A stretch of DNA of 64,000 nt from Chloroflexi bacterium TSY (GTDB taxonomy: Bacteria > Chloroflexota > Anaerolineae > Caldilineales > Caldilineaceae). The stretch lies in the NCBI GenBank assembly GCA_019217005.1, contig JAHBNG010000001.1:186001-250000 (forward strand), written 5' to 3'. A program made the position numbers and the translations under genes. Below, one piece after another: positions 37,864 through 47,988 of this stretch; position 1 is the first letter of the stretch, and the number at the start of each line of letters is the position of its first letter. Below the pieces are notes generated by a model that searched no databases, was not told the origin of the DNA, and saw only the letters and a program-made list of their open reading frames with translations.

Positions 37864-37898
37864 GTCACCAACCACTGGCTCTGCCAGTGGTTGGTGAC
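37864..37898. other. Perfect 16-bp hairpin between convergent genes
   Basis: GTCACCAACCACTGGC and GCCAGTGGTTGGTGAC flank TCT. It lies between the ends of the GNAT gene (+) and the RHS pseudogene (-), so a bidirectional terminator is possible, but there is no T run. The rest of 37640-37966 shows no gene. Confidence 0.5.
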
Positions 37899-37966
37899 TG
37901 TCAGTCATGTAGCTCTCCACCGAGACCATAATACTACTAACCTCAGCCGCAGGCTCAACAATCGAG

Positions 37967-40900
37967 TCAGCAGTTGTTGCCAAAGAGAGCAACATGGATG
38001 GGGTACTCACTCAGACCTGTTATTGCGGGATTGGCATGAGACCACCAGAGTTGAAGGCGGGTTGGAGCGCTTGATACCCGCCCCCCCAGCCAAAGCGATG
38101 ACTTATAAACTATACCTGGTCCCAGAACATAAATAGCGGCGGGAGCAACGACCGCAACTGATGGTGCCACATAGAGGTCGTTGGACACCGTAATGTTCAG
38201 ACCGATTGTGCCCTTGAGAGATCCACTGCTATGCGATGCTGTCAGATCGTTGGACACAGTCGCATTCAACACAGCGCCCGTCAGTAGACTTAGCGAACTG
38301 CTTGACTTCGATCCCAGAGTTGTCTGCCCCCCCGCCATATCGAAGGATTCATAGTGAGCTTCCTCCATGTTGATGCATTTGAATATTGGGCACGAATCCG
38401 CAGGGCCATTGCTGAATCGAACCTCTCCGTCGGATAGTTCGAATGGATTGTTTTCTGAATTTTCGCCTGCATGTTCCAGGTTTGCAAGAGGTTGGATCCG
38501 AATGGTCGTGTTCGTATACCCAGCGGGAGCGTATATGGTGATGCCTGACATATCTATGTCGTAACTCATCTTCCAGTTGTCCGGATCGATGGGCTCATGA
38601 AAATGATAGTAGCCTGCGGGCGGTTTTAAGAACGGTGGCATCAAGGCCAAACCACACATCCGCTCCAAACTGGGCAACTTCCCGCACCCCGGTCCGGACT
38701 CCGTTTTTGAGCGTTTGAACCCAGGTAGGCTCCTCGTCGTGTCCATCCGGATCAAAGTAGTTAAGAGGATTGTTGCGCACGTAACTGTACCGATTATAGC
38801 TCTGCGGATTCGCTGTATCCGGCACAATCGAATCTGCGCTGGCGAAGCGACCAATCTCCGGTAGGTAGAAGCGGGCGTTCATGTAGATTAGACCCAGATC
38901 ATCATTTTGTTTGTGTCCAGTAAAGCCGCGGTCGGTCAGTTCTGCGCTGGGCGGTTGGCCTCGGTAGCCACCGAAGGGCAGGTAGTAGGCGTCACTCTCG
39001 GTCACAGGCTGTCCGGCGAGATGGACACGATCCTGCCCGTAGCTCAAACGGCTCGTGCTGCCCAAGTGGTCTGTGTGGATGTAGAAGAGACCGTTCTTGC
39101 TGGCATCCGGATCCCCGGTAATGTGCGTGGCCACAGTCTTGCCGGCCAAGCCGAACGTCGTGCGTCTTATTCTGATGATCTCGATCTCCGACCCTGGTTC
39201 TTCTGGATCTTCGTCTTGTGGGTTGATCGCACCTGCGGCCTGGGCCATACTGGAAGCGTTCGGCTGCATTGCCTCTGCTGCTCCGTCTGCGCTGATCAAC
39301 ACCAGAGGCAGGAAGACTGTCTGAGTTGCCTCCTGATCGAGTGTGCCGATGGCTTGCTCCGTCCCGCCATTACCATTGATGACACGTACCTCCTCTTCGT
39401 AGCCAGGGGAAGGGATAGTAGACTCAGTAGATCCAAATTTGGCGTTTTTGACTATTTTCAGTCGGGAGAGAAGGGATTTTGGGGCCATTTTTTCAGATCT
39501 CAGTTGCCAAAAAACAGCCAATTTCATATCTAGAAATCGCTTAAATTTTACGTAAATGCTAGGTATTGACTGGCGAATACGTATTTATGTCAACTAATTA
39601 GCCCAAATTCTCTCTCTAAACCTGAAATTTGGATCTACTGAGACTTGCGTGCCATCGGGCTTCAACGTCTTGACTCGCTGTTCACTTTCTCCATAGCCGA
39701 ATTCGGTTGTCTCTCCATTGACGGTCACCGCCACCAGTCGATTCAGCACGTCGAATGTCTGGTTGTGGAGCTGGGCGTTCTCGTTGCGTATGTCCATATT
39801 GCCGTTGTTATCGTAACCATAGGTCCACGACGCTCCTCCCATTCCAGGTATCTGAATAGCCGTGACAGCATGGGGACGGTCCCCATTGTAGGAATATTCG
39901 TACTGAATGGTATTCTCAAAACGGCGGGCGATGTTGCCCAGAACATCATACTCGTAGCGACGATCGTATTGGCCTGGACCCGCCCCAACGGTGAATGCAT
40001 GGGTCAGACGGTTCAGGTGATCACACTCGAACTGCTGCACCTGGTTTTCGTTGCTGCCGTCCTGAATGGTGCGCACGTTGCCCACGGCATCGTATGTATA
40101 GCTTAGGTTCTGAATAGCACCGCTGGTGATGCTCTGCAGACGGAAGTTGTTGGGTGTGTAGGCATAGTCAGTCGTCAGGTTATTGCCCAGCCCCATTTGC
40201 CTCACCTGACCCATGACATTGTGATCCACATGCGTCACAAGCGGGTAGGTTCCACCATTCCCCGACCGTTGTAGAGTCAACGACTGCTCCTTCCCGGTCG
40301 TAGCTGATGATGACTTCATCCTGGTTCGGATAGCGAATCTGCAGCGGGCGGTGTTTGGCGTCAAAGCTCAGGGTCATCATGGTGAAAGAAGTGCCGTCAA
40401 TGGTGCGAGTCTGGCTGATGCGGCGGCCCAGCCCATCATATGCGAACACGTTCCGATTGCCTTGGGGATTCGGCCCCATTTGACTTCGGCCAATTGACCG
40501 ATGCCGTGGGATGCGCTGTCGTAGACATACGTTGCCAGGTGGTTGGGGCCGTCTGAAGGTGGCGCACTGTCGGGGCAGGCAGCGCTCTCATCGATCCTCT
40601 GGCGATCAGCCGGTTCAACTCGTCGTAATAGGAGCAAACTCTGTCGCCTTTGGCATCGATCTGGAGTACCCGGTTGCCAGCCACGTCGTATGCATATTGC
40701 CAGTCGCCCATATCCGGGTCGCTCATGGCGATCTTGCGCCCAAGGCTGTCGTACTCCATTGTGCTCGTAACAGGTGTACCTGTGGCATCGTTGACCACTG
40801 CGATCAACTGACCCAGTGTATCGTAGCTGTAGCGGGTCACAGCATAATCAGACCATTCGGTCTCATAGGGTGACTGGCAGCCGAACCCGTCTACGGCCCA

Positions 40901-41383
40901 CTCGTTGTCACAGTTGCCGATCATCTCCACCACTTCGGCCAGCCGCCCCAACACGTCGCTGCTGCTCCGCTTGCGGTGGCGATTGGCGTCGATTACATCA
41001 TGAACGGCGAGCCCCGCTTCAATACCGTAGGAATGTACCGTGCGCGTGCCGTCCGCTTTGATGGCCTGCTGGATTCGTCCTACGCTGTCGTATTGGGTTG
41101 CCACGTGGGCCTGGCTGGTGCAACTCTGGGGTGGCTGTAACCCGCTGCCGTCCGCCACAGTGAAAGGCTGGCTGGCACAAGTCTCGCGGCCTAAGGCATC
41201 ATACCGGTGTACGCTCACCACATCGGTGGTGGCACCATCTACCAGGCGGTTGCGCTCAGTATGCTGAATGAGGCGACCCAGTCCATCGTAGCGATCGATG
41301 CTATGTTCGGCCACAGTGCTGCCCGGTCGGGATAGAGCTTCGATACGGATGGGTGTGACAGAAAGGTTATGGATGTTTATGCC
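37967..41383 (-). pseudogene. RHS-repeat protein, 5' truncated, MITE-interrupted
   Basis: YD repeats are abundant (SIDRYDGLGRLIQHTE, TRYSYDTLGQLIAVVN, NLSYTYDAVGNVRTI). The RHS core follows: YIHTDHLGSTSRLSYG, YLPFGGYRG, RGFTGHKQNDDLGLIYMNAR, YSYVRNNPLNYFDPDGHD. Frames change at about 40600, 40450, 40300 and 38640. MITE copy B is inserted at 39425-39640; removing it plus one AGACT gives TQVYYPFP. After the core comes a variable tail of about 240 residues (FLKPPAGYYHFHEPIDPDNW, then Ser-rich repeats with NATVSNDL and NITVSNDL), the position where RHS proteins carry toxin tips. The 5' end abuts the stop of the upstream oxidoreductase gene without a start, so the N-terminus is lost. Confidence 0.75.
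39425..39640. mobile_element. MITE family 1, copy B (216 bp)
   Basis: Ends CAGTAGATCCAAATTT and AAATTTGGATCTACTG, flanked by AGACT at 39420-39424 and 39641-39645, inside the RHS pseudogene. The interior is diverged from copies A and C by scattered substitutions. Confidence 0.85.
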
Positions 41384-42991
41384 TCAGGTTAGATTTGCCA
41401 ATTGTGTTTCAACTGGTTCCGGCATCCAATCTGCTGTCACGCCTAGATCACCCAAAATGACCTGGGCGGCATTATACCCTGGCAATCCTGTCACATTCCC
41501 GCCGGGATGGCAACACGAACCGCAGAGGTAGAGTCCGGGCAGATAGCCGCGATAGTGACCTGCGCCGGGGAAAGGTCGATTATAGCCCACTTGGCCATTG
41601 GTAAAAGCGCCGACCAATAGATCGCCTTCTCTCATATTTGGCAACGTGCGCTCGGTATCCAGTGGACTGCGCGTAAAGACATGGCGAACCACGTCGTGCA
41701 GATTGGGTGCGTATTGGCTCCACAAATTGAGCATGGTGCGGCCATGTTTCTCTTTGGCCCCATCCCAATTTTCGGCATGAGCCTGCAGGTGGTAGGGCAA
41801 CTTTTCCCACATAAAGGCAGTATGTTTGCCTTGGGGTGCCTGGGTGGGATCAAACTGAGTTGGGCAGCTTCCCCACATGATGGTCGGCGGAATTGTGCCG
41901 GCTTTGTGGTGCTCGACGATTTTCAGATATTGCGCCACATCTTCCAGCCCCAGAATCACCATAAAGGCATCGCGGAGATGGCGCTCATTCTCTGCCGCTC
42001 GATAGTGGGGCGGTTCTGCTAGATTGAGGTGCAGGGCGAAGAGTGGTGCGAGCAGGTTGTATTGAAAGTCTCTGGCTCGCTTGCGCCATGTGTAGGGCAG
42101 CAGATTCTCATCCAGAAGGGATAGAAAGGTCTGCTGGGGATTGAGGCTGGACGCCACGAAATGTCGGGCACGGATGCGTGTTCCATCTATGGCTTCAACA
42201 CCAACGATCCGTTCCTGTTCGACAATGAATTTATGTGGCGTGGTCTGCAAGCGGATTTCGCCGCCCCGTTCTTCCACAGATTTCACCAGGGGCCTCAGCC
42301 AATTTTGCCGAACCACCTACGCACATCTGCGCTTTGCCAGGGTTGGCCAGTAAAGCTGCAATATGATGTCCAAAACCAGGGCAACGCAGGTCAACCTCGC
42401 GTAGACCGTTGAAGAACAACAGACCCGCTTGAATCGCAGGATGTTCAAACTCACGCTGTACAAATTCCAGCGGTGAGAAGGCACTGACGGCCAGCAAATG
42501 CCGACCTTCTGGGCTCTTTTCCAGCAGCCTTTGCCTCTGTTCTGGCGGTAAGGGCGGTGTTTGGCCTTCAGGGATCATTTTCTGCACAATCGGCAGAAAA
42601 TCATCGTGCCGCGTCGTAGGGTGGCTGCATCCTTGGGACTGAAGCGCGCAAAAGAATTCGCCGTTTTCTCGATGTCGGTCCACCACTCCAGAGCATGGTC
42701 ATTCTTGAGCAACATGGCTACATTTAAGGCTGGCTCCAGATACATGGCACCATGACGTTCCAGCTCCAGGTCACGGTACCAGGGCATCTGGTTGACAGCC
42801 CGATGGTAGAAGGAATGGGTGTTGTGTTGAAAGCCGGAATTATGAGGGTACTCCACAGTTGACAGCCCACCGCCAACGACGTCTCGCTGGTCGATTGAGA
42901 GTACATCTAAACCGGCTCGACAAAGATATGCCTGCAGAATTAACCCATTGTGTCCTGCCCCAACGATAATGCCGTCATATTCGTCAGACAT
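41384..42991 (-). pseudogene. Phytoene desaturase-like FAD oxidoreductase, two frameshifts
   Basis: About 530 codons. The N-terminus has the FAD motif YDGIIVGAGHNGLILQAYL and VVGGGLSTVEY. The C-terminal FAD-binding end is GLYLCGSCCHPGGNVTGLPG, typical of CrtI/CrtO-like and retinol-saturase-like oxidoreductases. Middle parts lie in frames 42231-42686 (LPPEQRQRLLEKSPEGRHLL) and 41384-42316. The frame changes are at about 42600 and 42300. No other carotenoid genes are near, and the family also includes amine and lipid oxidoreductases, so the substrate is open. It follows a 47-codon gene by 2 bp. Confidence 0.7.
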
Positions 42992-42993
42992 GA

Positions 42994-43137
42994 TTAGGAT
43001 ACCTTGATCATGGTCTCAGCCAGCGCAAAAACGCATGAGCTACGTTCGCCACCAATGCTCTTTTTCCAGGGATGGCGCGTATAGGGTTGACCAGGAACAG
43101 GGGGATCATTTATCTTGGAAGCCTGGGTATTGTTCAT
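42994..43137 (-). CDS. Small 47-aa protein upstream of the oxidoreductase
   Basis: ATG at 43137 after AGGGGATAGTTT starts MNNTQASKINDPPVPGQPYT, then RHPWKKSIGGERSSCVFALA. The stop TAA ends 2 bp before the oxidoreductase ATG (TAATCATG), which supports a coupled small gene. No membrane segment or known family is seen. Confidence 0.4.
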   Translation of the reverse strand: MNNTQASKINDPPVPGQPYTRHPWKKSIGGERSSCVFALAETMIKVS

Positions 43138-43308
43138 AAACTATCCCCTGTTTACCTGTATCGAGGCCAACAATAATGGTGACCAAATCTCCTACTCTAT
43201 ATTGCATATCTAGTCATTATATCAGGAAATGGGTACCGATTCACCTGAAATCTGTCGTTGATTGCAACGGTTTAATCGGGAGAAGCACACTTCCTTAAGC
43301 CCATTTTC

Positions 43309-43381
43309 ACCATGAAGGCATTGAAGATATTGAAGGTTCTCTGACTCAATCTTCAATCCCTTCAGTATCTTCATGGTGGTT
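43309..43381. other. Imperfect palindrome in the divergent region
   Basis: CACCATGAAGGCATTGAAGA near the left and the matching CAGTATCTTCATGGTG near the right pair with several mismatches. It lies in the 43138-43555 gap between the divergent oxidoreductase and znuA-like genes. Half-palindromes TTGAGATACAATCTCG and TTGAGATCGAGTATCA (about 43455-43495) closer to znuA are candidate repressor sites. Confidence 0.3.
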
Positions 43382-43555
43382 TTACCCTTTTGCAGTGGAC
43401 TCAGTGAAGACTCTAACGATTGCGGTCTGCTGAGTTTGACAGCCTTGGGGTATTGAGATACAATCTCGCCTGTGGTTGAGATCGAGTATCATTTGTGAGG
43501 AGAAATGGTTACATAGAACTATTTCGTTCTACTCTTCACACCCAAGAATAGAGAA

Positions 43556-44595
43556 ATGTATCAATATCGCCGTCAACTGTTTAAAGTCTTTGTGTCCACA
43601 ATCGGTCTGATGATTTCGCTATTAGCCGTGGCTTGTGCCGTTCCAGTAAACAATACCCAACAACCAGCGATTGAAACCGCACATAAGGCTGAAGAACATG
43701 GCGATAAACTACCAGAATTAGCAGCCGTTTCATTACCTAACGGCGCGCAGTTGCAGGTTGTGGCGACGACCAGCATTGTTGCGGATATTGTGGCGAAGAT
43801 GGGGGCGATGCGATTGCGCTGACTCAACTGTTTCCTCTGGGCGCAGATGCTCACAGCTATAAAATAACGCCGCAGGACATGGCCACGTTGAGTAATGCCC
43901 ACGTGATCTTTATCAATGGTCTTGGCCTGGAAGAAGCCTTAACCACAAATCTAACAAATATCGGTGGTGTGTCAGTGATTGCTGTGAATGCAGGCGTCAA
44001 AATGCTGGTACATGCTGATAAGCATAGCGACGACGAGCAGGGTGATGATGAACATGCGCACGAAGCCGGTGATCCGCATACATGGTTTAGCATTCATGCA
44101 GTAAAGGTGTGGGTTGAGAATATTGCAAGCGTCCTGAGCGATCTTGACCCCGCAAATGCCGAGGTTTATGCAATGAATGCTGCAGCCTATCGAGCTGAGC
44201 TTGAAACCTTAGCCACCGAACTGGATGACCTGGTCGCAACGCTTCCGGTTAACCAACGCAAACTGGTGACTGATCACGAAGCAGTGAGCTACCTAGCTGC
44301 AGCATACGACTTTACGATCATCGGAGCCGTCATTCCTTCATTCAGCACGATGGCGGCCCCATCCGCGCAAGAGTTGGCTCAATTGCAGAAGCAGATCGAG
44401 ACTGAAGGAGTGTCCGCCATCTTTGTAAGTGTGAGTGCCAACGCCGATCTATCCACACAAATTGCGCAAGATCTAGGGATACAGGTTGTGCCAATTTATG
44501 TCGAATCTCTCAGCGCCGCGGATGGCCCAGCGGCGGACTACATCGCCTTCATGCGCCACACGTTGACAACAATTGTGGAGGCGTTAGCACCATAA
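43556..44595 (+). pseudogene. znuA: ZnuA-like zinc ABC substrate-binding lipoprotein, one frameshift
   Basis: It starts MYQYRRQLFKVFVSTIGLMI with a lipobox (LLAVAC). The body is a cluster A-I metal-binding protein: VVATTSIVADIVAKM, an acidic His-rich loop (HADKHSDDEQGDDEHAHEAG), the conserved DPHTWFSIHAVKVW, VTDHEAVSYLAAAY and the C-terminal SLSAADGPAADYI. The His residues in the loop and in DPHTW and DHEA are the expected zinc ligands. The frame changes at about 43800-43806 (GGGGG). One more G joins AKMG to GDAIALTQLFPLGADAHSYK, so the gene may well be intact. The znuB/znuC permease and ATPase are not here. The Zur-like gene follows by 30 bp. Confidence 0.8.
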
Positions 44596-44625
44596 TCGTG
44601 CCATAATCGTATAGAGGATACCATA

Positions 44626-45051
44626 ATGGACAATAACTTAGTCAACCAATTACGCGCGGCAGGCTATAAGATCACGCCTGCCCGTTTGGCCGTGTTACAG
44701 GTAGTGGCCGAGTCAGCTGACCATCTTGTGTCCGCTACGGTTTTGGAACGCGGGCGCGCGATTTATCCTAAGCTGGGGCGAGCAACTGTTTATCGCACGC
44801 TGGAACTGCTGACGGAGTTGCGCGTTTTGCGGCCAATTTACGGCGGCAGGGATGGACTCCACTTCATCCGCGCCGAGGGTGGGCACCACCACCTAGTCTG
44901 CGCTGACTGTGGCGATACGGTGGAGTTTGACGATTGTGTTGCTACAGAATTAGCCCACGATCTGACAGATCGCTTTGGCTTTACGATCCAGAGCCATCTG
45001 CTGGAATTCTACGGAGTATGCGCCCAGTGTACGTCCAGGGGGAATATCTGA
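44626..45051 (+). CDS. zur: Fur-family metal repressor, likely Zur
   Basis: This 141-aa intact Fur-family protein has a winged helix (YKITPARLAVLQVVAESADH, then GRATVYRTLELLTELRVLR), the His-rich hinge AEGGHHHLVCADCGDTVEF and two structural CxxC pairs (CADC near 91-94, CAQC near 134-137). Placement between a ZnuA-like gene and a ZrgA-like cluster makes a zinc-responsive role (Zur) most likely; Fur or PerR cannot be excluded from sequence alone. It has its own RBS (GAGGATACC) and is probably cotranscribed with znuA. A short palindromic repeat follows the stop. Confidence 0.8.
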   Translation: MDNNLVNQLRAAGYKITPARLAVLQVVAESADHLVSATVLERGRAIYPKLGRATVYRTLELLTELRVLRPIYGGRDGLHFIRAEGGHHHLVCADCGDTVEFDDCVATELAHDLTDRFGFTIQSHLLEFYGVCAQCTSRGNI

Positions 45052-45060
45052 ATAGCAGGA

Positions 45061-45118
45061 GTTACGCAGTTGCTGGTTTCGATATAGAGACAATGCTCCT
45101 TCCTCAACCGACCAACTG
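45061..45118. repeat. Short palindromic repeat (family 3), copy 2
   Basis: GTTACGCAGTTGCTGGTTTC to CAACCGACCAACTG matches 35897-35959 in inverse orientation. It lies directly after the zur-like stop and could serve as a hairpin there. Confidence 0.5.
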
Positions 45119-45237
45119 AGGGTACCGACGAGGAGGATATTCCTACCAGAAAACTACCTCTGACAATTGGCTTTGCTTTTGTTTGGCCCTAGAACTAACT
45201 GAGATATTCACCAAACCTTATACTGATTGGGAGAAAA

Positions 45238-46023
45238 ATGATGCTGAGATACCGATTGCTCATTTGTTTGCTATTCGTTTTTGCCACCGCGTGTGTGCCT
45301 GCAACATCAGATACCATAGAGCCACAAACTGCGGCATCCGCGGCAGCGTCTGAAACGGCGCATGAAGCGGAAGATGAGCACGGTGAAGATGAGCCCAACA
45401 ATAAAGACGCCGACGAACATGGACAAGAAGAAGGTGACCACAGCGATGAAGACGAGAATGAACGTCGAGAACATGGTGCACATGAGCATGGTGCTGCCGC
45501 ATTAATGATTGCGTGGTCGGGCAATGAGATGGCCATTGATCTGCAAACACCCACCTACAATGTGCTCGGTTTTGAATACGCACCAACTTCCGATGAGGAG
45601 AAGGCTTTGCTGATGGAGAGTGTAGCAGCGCTGGAGGAAGGTGGTCTCTTACAGCTTAGTCCGGATGCTGAGTGTACGCTTGTGTCAGCCAGTGTCCAGA
45701 CTGAGTTTACTAAAGAAGGTCACGACAGCGACGAAGAAGGTCATGATAAAGAGGGCCATGATGAGGAAGGTCACGACAGCGATGAAGAGGGTCACGGCGA
45801 AGAGGGTCATGACGAGGAAAGCCATGACGAAGAGACCCACTCAGATATAGCCATCTCCTACAACTTAGAATGTCAGCAACCAGACAACATTGCATCGCTG
45901 GATGCCAGTGAACTTTTTGCCCAGTTCCCGAACTTTGAAGACATACAGGTACAGTGGATTTCAGATACCCAGCAGTCCGCCGCCGATTTGACGCCTGACA
46001 CTCCGGTTCTCTCGTTCAAATAA
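45238..46023 (+). CDS. His-rich zinc-binding lipoprotein (ZrgA/DUF2796-like)
   Basis: This 261-aa intact protein has a lipoprotein signal (LLICLLFVFATAC). The conserved region HEHGAAALMIAWSGNEMAID, YNVLGFEYAPTSDEEKALLM and LSPDAECTL matches DUF2796, the family of Vibrio ZrgA. Two long acidic His-rich stretches, HEAEDEHGEDEPNNKDADEH and repeated GHDEEGHDSDEEGH units (about residues 160-200), should bind many zinc ions at the cell surface. The repeat is longer than in most homologues and nearly perfect at the DNA level, so its length could vary. The gene leads a tight cluster with the ATPase and permease and likely hands metal to them or buffers it. Confidence 0.75.
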   Translation: MMLRYRLLICLLFVFATACVPATSDTIEPQTAASAAASETAHEAEDEHGEDEPNNKDADEHGQEEGDHSDEDENERREHGAHEHGAAALMIAWSGNEMAIDLQTPTYNVLGFEYAPTSDEEKALLMESVAALEEGGLLQLSPDAECTLVSASVQTEFTKEGHDSDEEGHDKEGHDEEGHDSDEEGHGEEGHDEESHDEETHSDIAISYNLECQQPDNIASLDASELFAQFPNFEDIQVQWISDTQQSAADLTPDTPVLSFK

Positions 46024-46026
46024 ACA

Positions 46027-46722
46027 ATGTCTGAACCCATCATCCACTTGCAAGATGTCCGCTTCCGCTGGCCCAGGCAGGAAGCGGACTTGCTGGATAT
46101 CCCCGAATTGGTAGTGAATAAAGGCGAGCATCTCTTCATTCAGGGGCCAAGCGGCAGTGGCAAAACCACACTGCTAAACCTTCTCACCGGCATCAACCTA
46201 CCCACTGCTGGTTCAGTCACTGTGTTGGACACCCCATTGGAGAACTTGAGCAACAGTCGGCGTGATCAGTTTCGCGCCGACCATTTGGGCGTTATCTTTC
46301 AACAGTTTAACCTATTGCCCTATCTTTCTCTCCTCGAAAACGTGCAGCTTCCTTGTGGGTTTTCGCAACGCAAAAGAATCAATGCGGGCGATATGCATGC
46401 AACAGCCCTCCGCCTGCTGGCTCATCTAAGTATCCCCGAATCTCTGCTCAACCAACCCGTCGCCAAATTGAGTGTTGGTCAGCAACAACGCACAGCCGTT
46501 GCTCGTGCCCTCATTGGCAGCCCAGAAATCGTCATTGCCGATGAACCAACCTCTGCATTAGACAGCGGCAATAGCGATCGATTTTTGGAATTACTCTTTC
46601 AAGAAACTGAGGAGCAAGGGAGTACACTAATCTTTGTCAGCCATGATCAGCATATCGCCCAGAAGTTTCCGCAGGTGATCGACTTGACCAAAATCAACCA
46701 GGCGAGGCACGGTCTGTCATGA
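46027..46722 (+). CDS. ABC transporter ATPase (LolD/MacB-like, ZrgB-type)
   Basis: This 231-aa intact ATPase has Walker A IQGPSGSGKTTLLNLLTG, Q-loop region FQQFNLLPYLSLLENV, signature KLSVGQQQR (V where G is usual), Walker B IVIADEPTSALD and switch FVSHDQ. It belongs to the group that powers FtsX/MacB-type permeases, which move proteins or extract lipoproteins rather than ions. It begins 3 bp after the ZrgA-like stop and overlaps the permease ATG (ATGA), so both are coupled. Confidence 0.85.
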   Translation: MSEPIIHLQDVRFRWPRQEADLLDIPELVVNKGEHLFIQGPSGSGKTTLLNLLTGINLPTAGSVTVLDTPLENLSNSRRDQFRADHLGVIFQQFNLLPYLSLLENVQLPCGFSQRKRINAGDMHATALRLLAHLSIPESLLNQPVAKLSVGQQQRTAVARALIGSPEIVIADEPTSALDSGNSDRFLELLFQETEEQGSTLIFVSHDQHIAQKFPQVIDLTKINQARHGLS

Positions 46723-47975
46723 TACTCATTCGCATCGTCCTCAAAAGTGCATGGCATCGGCGCACAAGTCTGCTCTTGACGATCCTGTCCATTGCCATCA
46801 GCGTCACACTGCTGCTGGGCGTGGACAAAATTCGGAAAGAAGCCAAGAACAGCTTTATCAACACAATTTCTCAAACGGATCTCATTGTTGGCGCGCGCAG
46901 TGGACCAACGAACCTACTGCTCTATAGTGTGTTCCGCATTGGCAATGCCACCAACAATGTCTCTTGGGAATCGTATGAGGAGATCACTGCCTTTGAGGAA
47001 GTGGCGTGGTCGATTCCCATATCGCTGGGTGATTCGCACCGTGGCTTCCGCGTCATGGGAACCAATACCGATTACTTTGAGTATTATCAGTATGGGCAAA
47101 GTCAACAACTGGTATTCACCCAAGGGCAACCCTTTGCTGATGTGTACGATGCGGTGATTGGTGCCGATGTTGCCCGCTCACTTGAGTATCAGATCGGTGA
47201 TGCGCTTATCATTGCGCATGGCCTTGTTTCGACCGAATTTTCGGACCATGATGATAAACCATTTGTGATCACGGGCATTTTGGCGAGGACGGGTACGCCG
47301 ATTGATCGCACTGTCCATGTCTCTTTGGAAGGGATCGAAGCCATTCACGTCGATTGGCAGGGTGGGGCGCGGTCTGCATTACAGTTATCGGCCGAGCAAG
47401 CGCGTAAAATGGATTTGCGTCCAAAAGCGATCACGGCTTTTATGATCGGTCTGGACAATCGTATCAACACCTTTCGCCTACAGCGCAAAATCACTGAGTA
47501 TGACGAAGAACCCCTGTTGGCGATTATCCCAGGCGCAACACTGGCCGAACTCTGGCAGACTATTTCAGTCTTCGAACAAGTGCTTTTGGTCATTTCGGGT
47601 TTTGTGTTGATTGCAGGTCTGTTGGGTATGTTGACCATGCTTTTGTCGACGTTAAACGAGCGCCGCCGCGAGATGGCCGTTTTGCGTGCGGTTGGTGCGC
47701 ATCCCTATCATATTCTGCTCTTATTTGTACTGGAAACATTGTTCATTGTTTTCATCGGCTATTTGCTTGGTGTGAGTCTACTCTATTTACTGTTGGTGGT
47801 GACTCAGCCACTGCTTGTGGACTCATATGGCGTCAACATTGCCATTACCTCACCGGATGCGCAGCAGTGGCTTCTGTTTGCCGTTGTGCTTCTTCTGAGT
47901 GTTTTGGTGAGTTTGATACCGGGTTTAATTGCCTATCGACGATCGTTGCAAGATGGATTAGCGATCAAAGTATGA
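46719..47975 (+). CDS. FtsX-type ABC permease (ZrgC-type)
   Basis: This 418-aa intact protein has an N-terminal helix (LLLTILSIAISVTLLLGVDK), a large extracytoplasmic MacB-like periplasmic core domain (about residues 45-270) and three C-terminal helices (VLLVISGFVLIAGLLGMLTM, LLLFVLETLFIVFIGYLLGV, WLLFAVVLLLSVLVSLIPGL). RRREMAVLRAVGAHPYHI is the coupling region to the ATPase. This is the MacB/FtsX topology. It works with the upstream ATPase in a zinc-linked system. Confidence 0.85.
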   Translation: MILIRIVLKSAWHRRTSLLLTILSIAISVTLLLGVDKIRKEAKNSFINTISQTDLIVGARSGPTNLLLYSVFRIGNATNNVSWESYEEITAFEEVAWSIPISLGDSHRGFRVMGTNTDYFEYYQYGQSQQLVFTQGQPFADVYDAVIGADVARSLEYQIGDALIIAHGLVSTEFSDHDDKPFVITGILARTGTPIDRTVHVSLEGIEAIHVDWQGGARSALQLSAEQARKMDLRPKAITAFMIGLDNRINTFRLQRKITEYDEEPLLAIIPGATLAELWQTISVFEQVLLVISGFVLIAGLLGMLTMLLSTLNERRREMAVLRAVGAHPYHILLLFVLETLFIVFIGYLLGVSLLYLLLVVTQPLLVDSYGVNIAITSPDAQQWLLFAVVLLLSVLVSLIPGLIAYRRSLQDGLAIKV

Positions 47976-47988
47976 GAGGTGCAAAATC

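Noticed and set aside
38595..39527. RHS core starting from an ATG at 39527
   Set aside because: The first about 35 codons are MITE sequence; the true frame comes from the upstream YD repeats.
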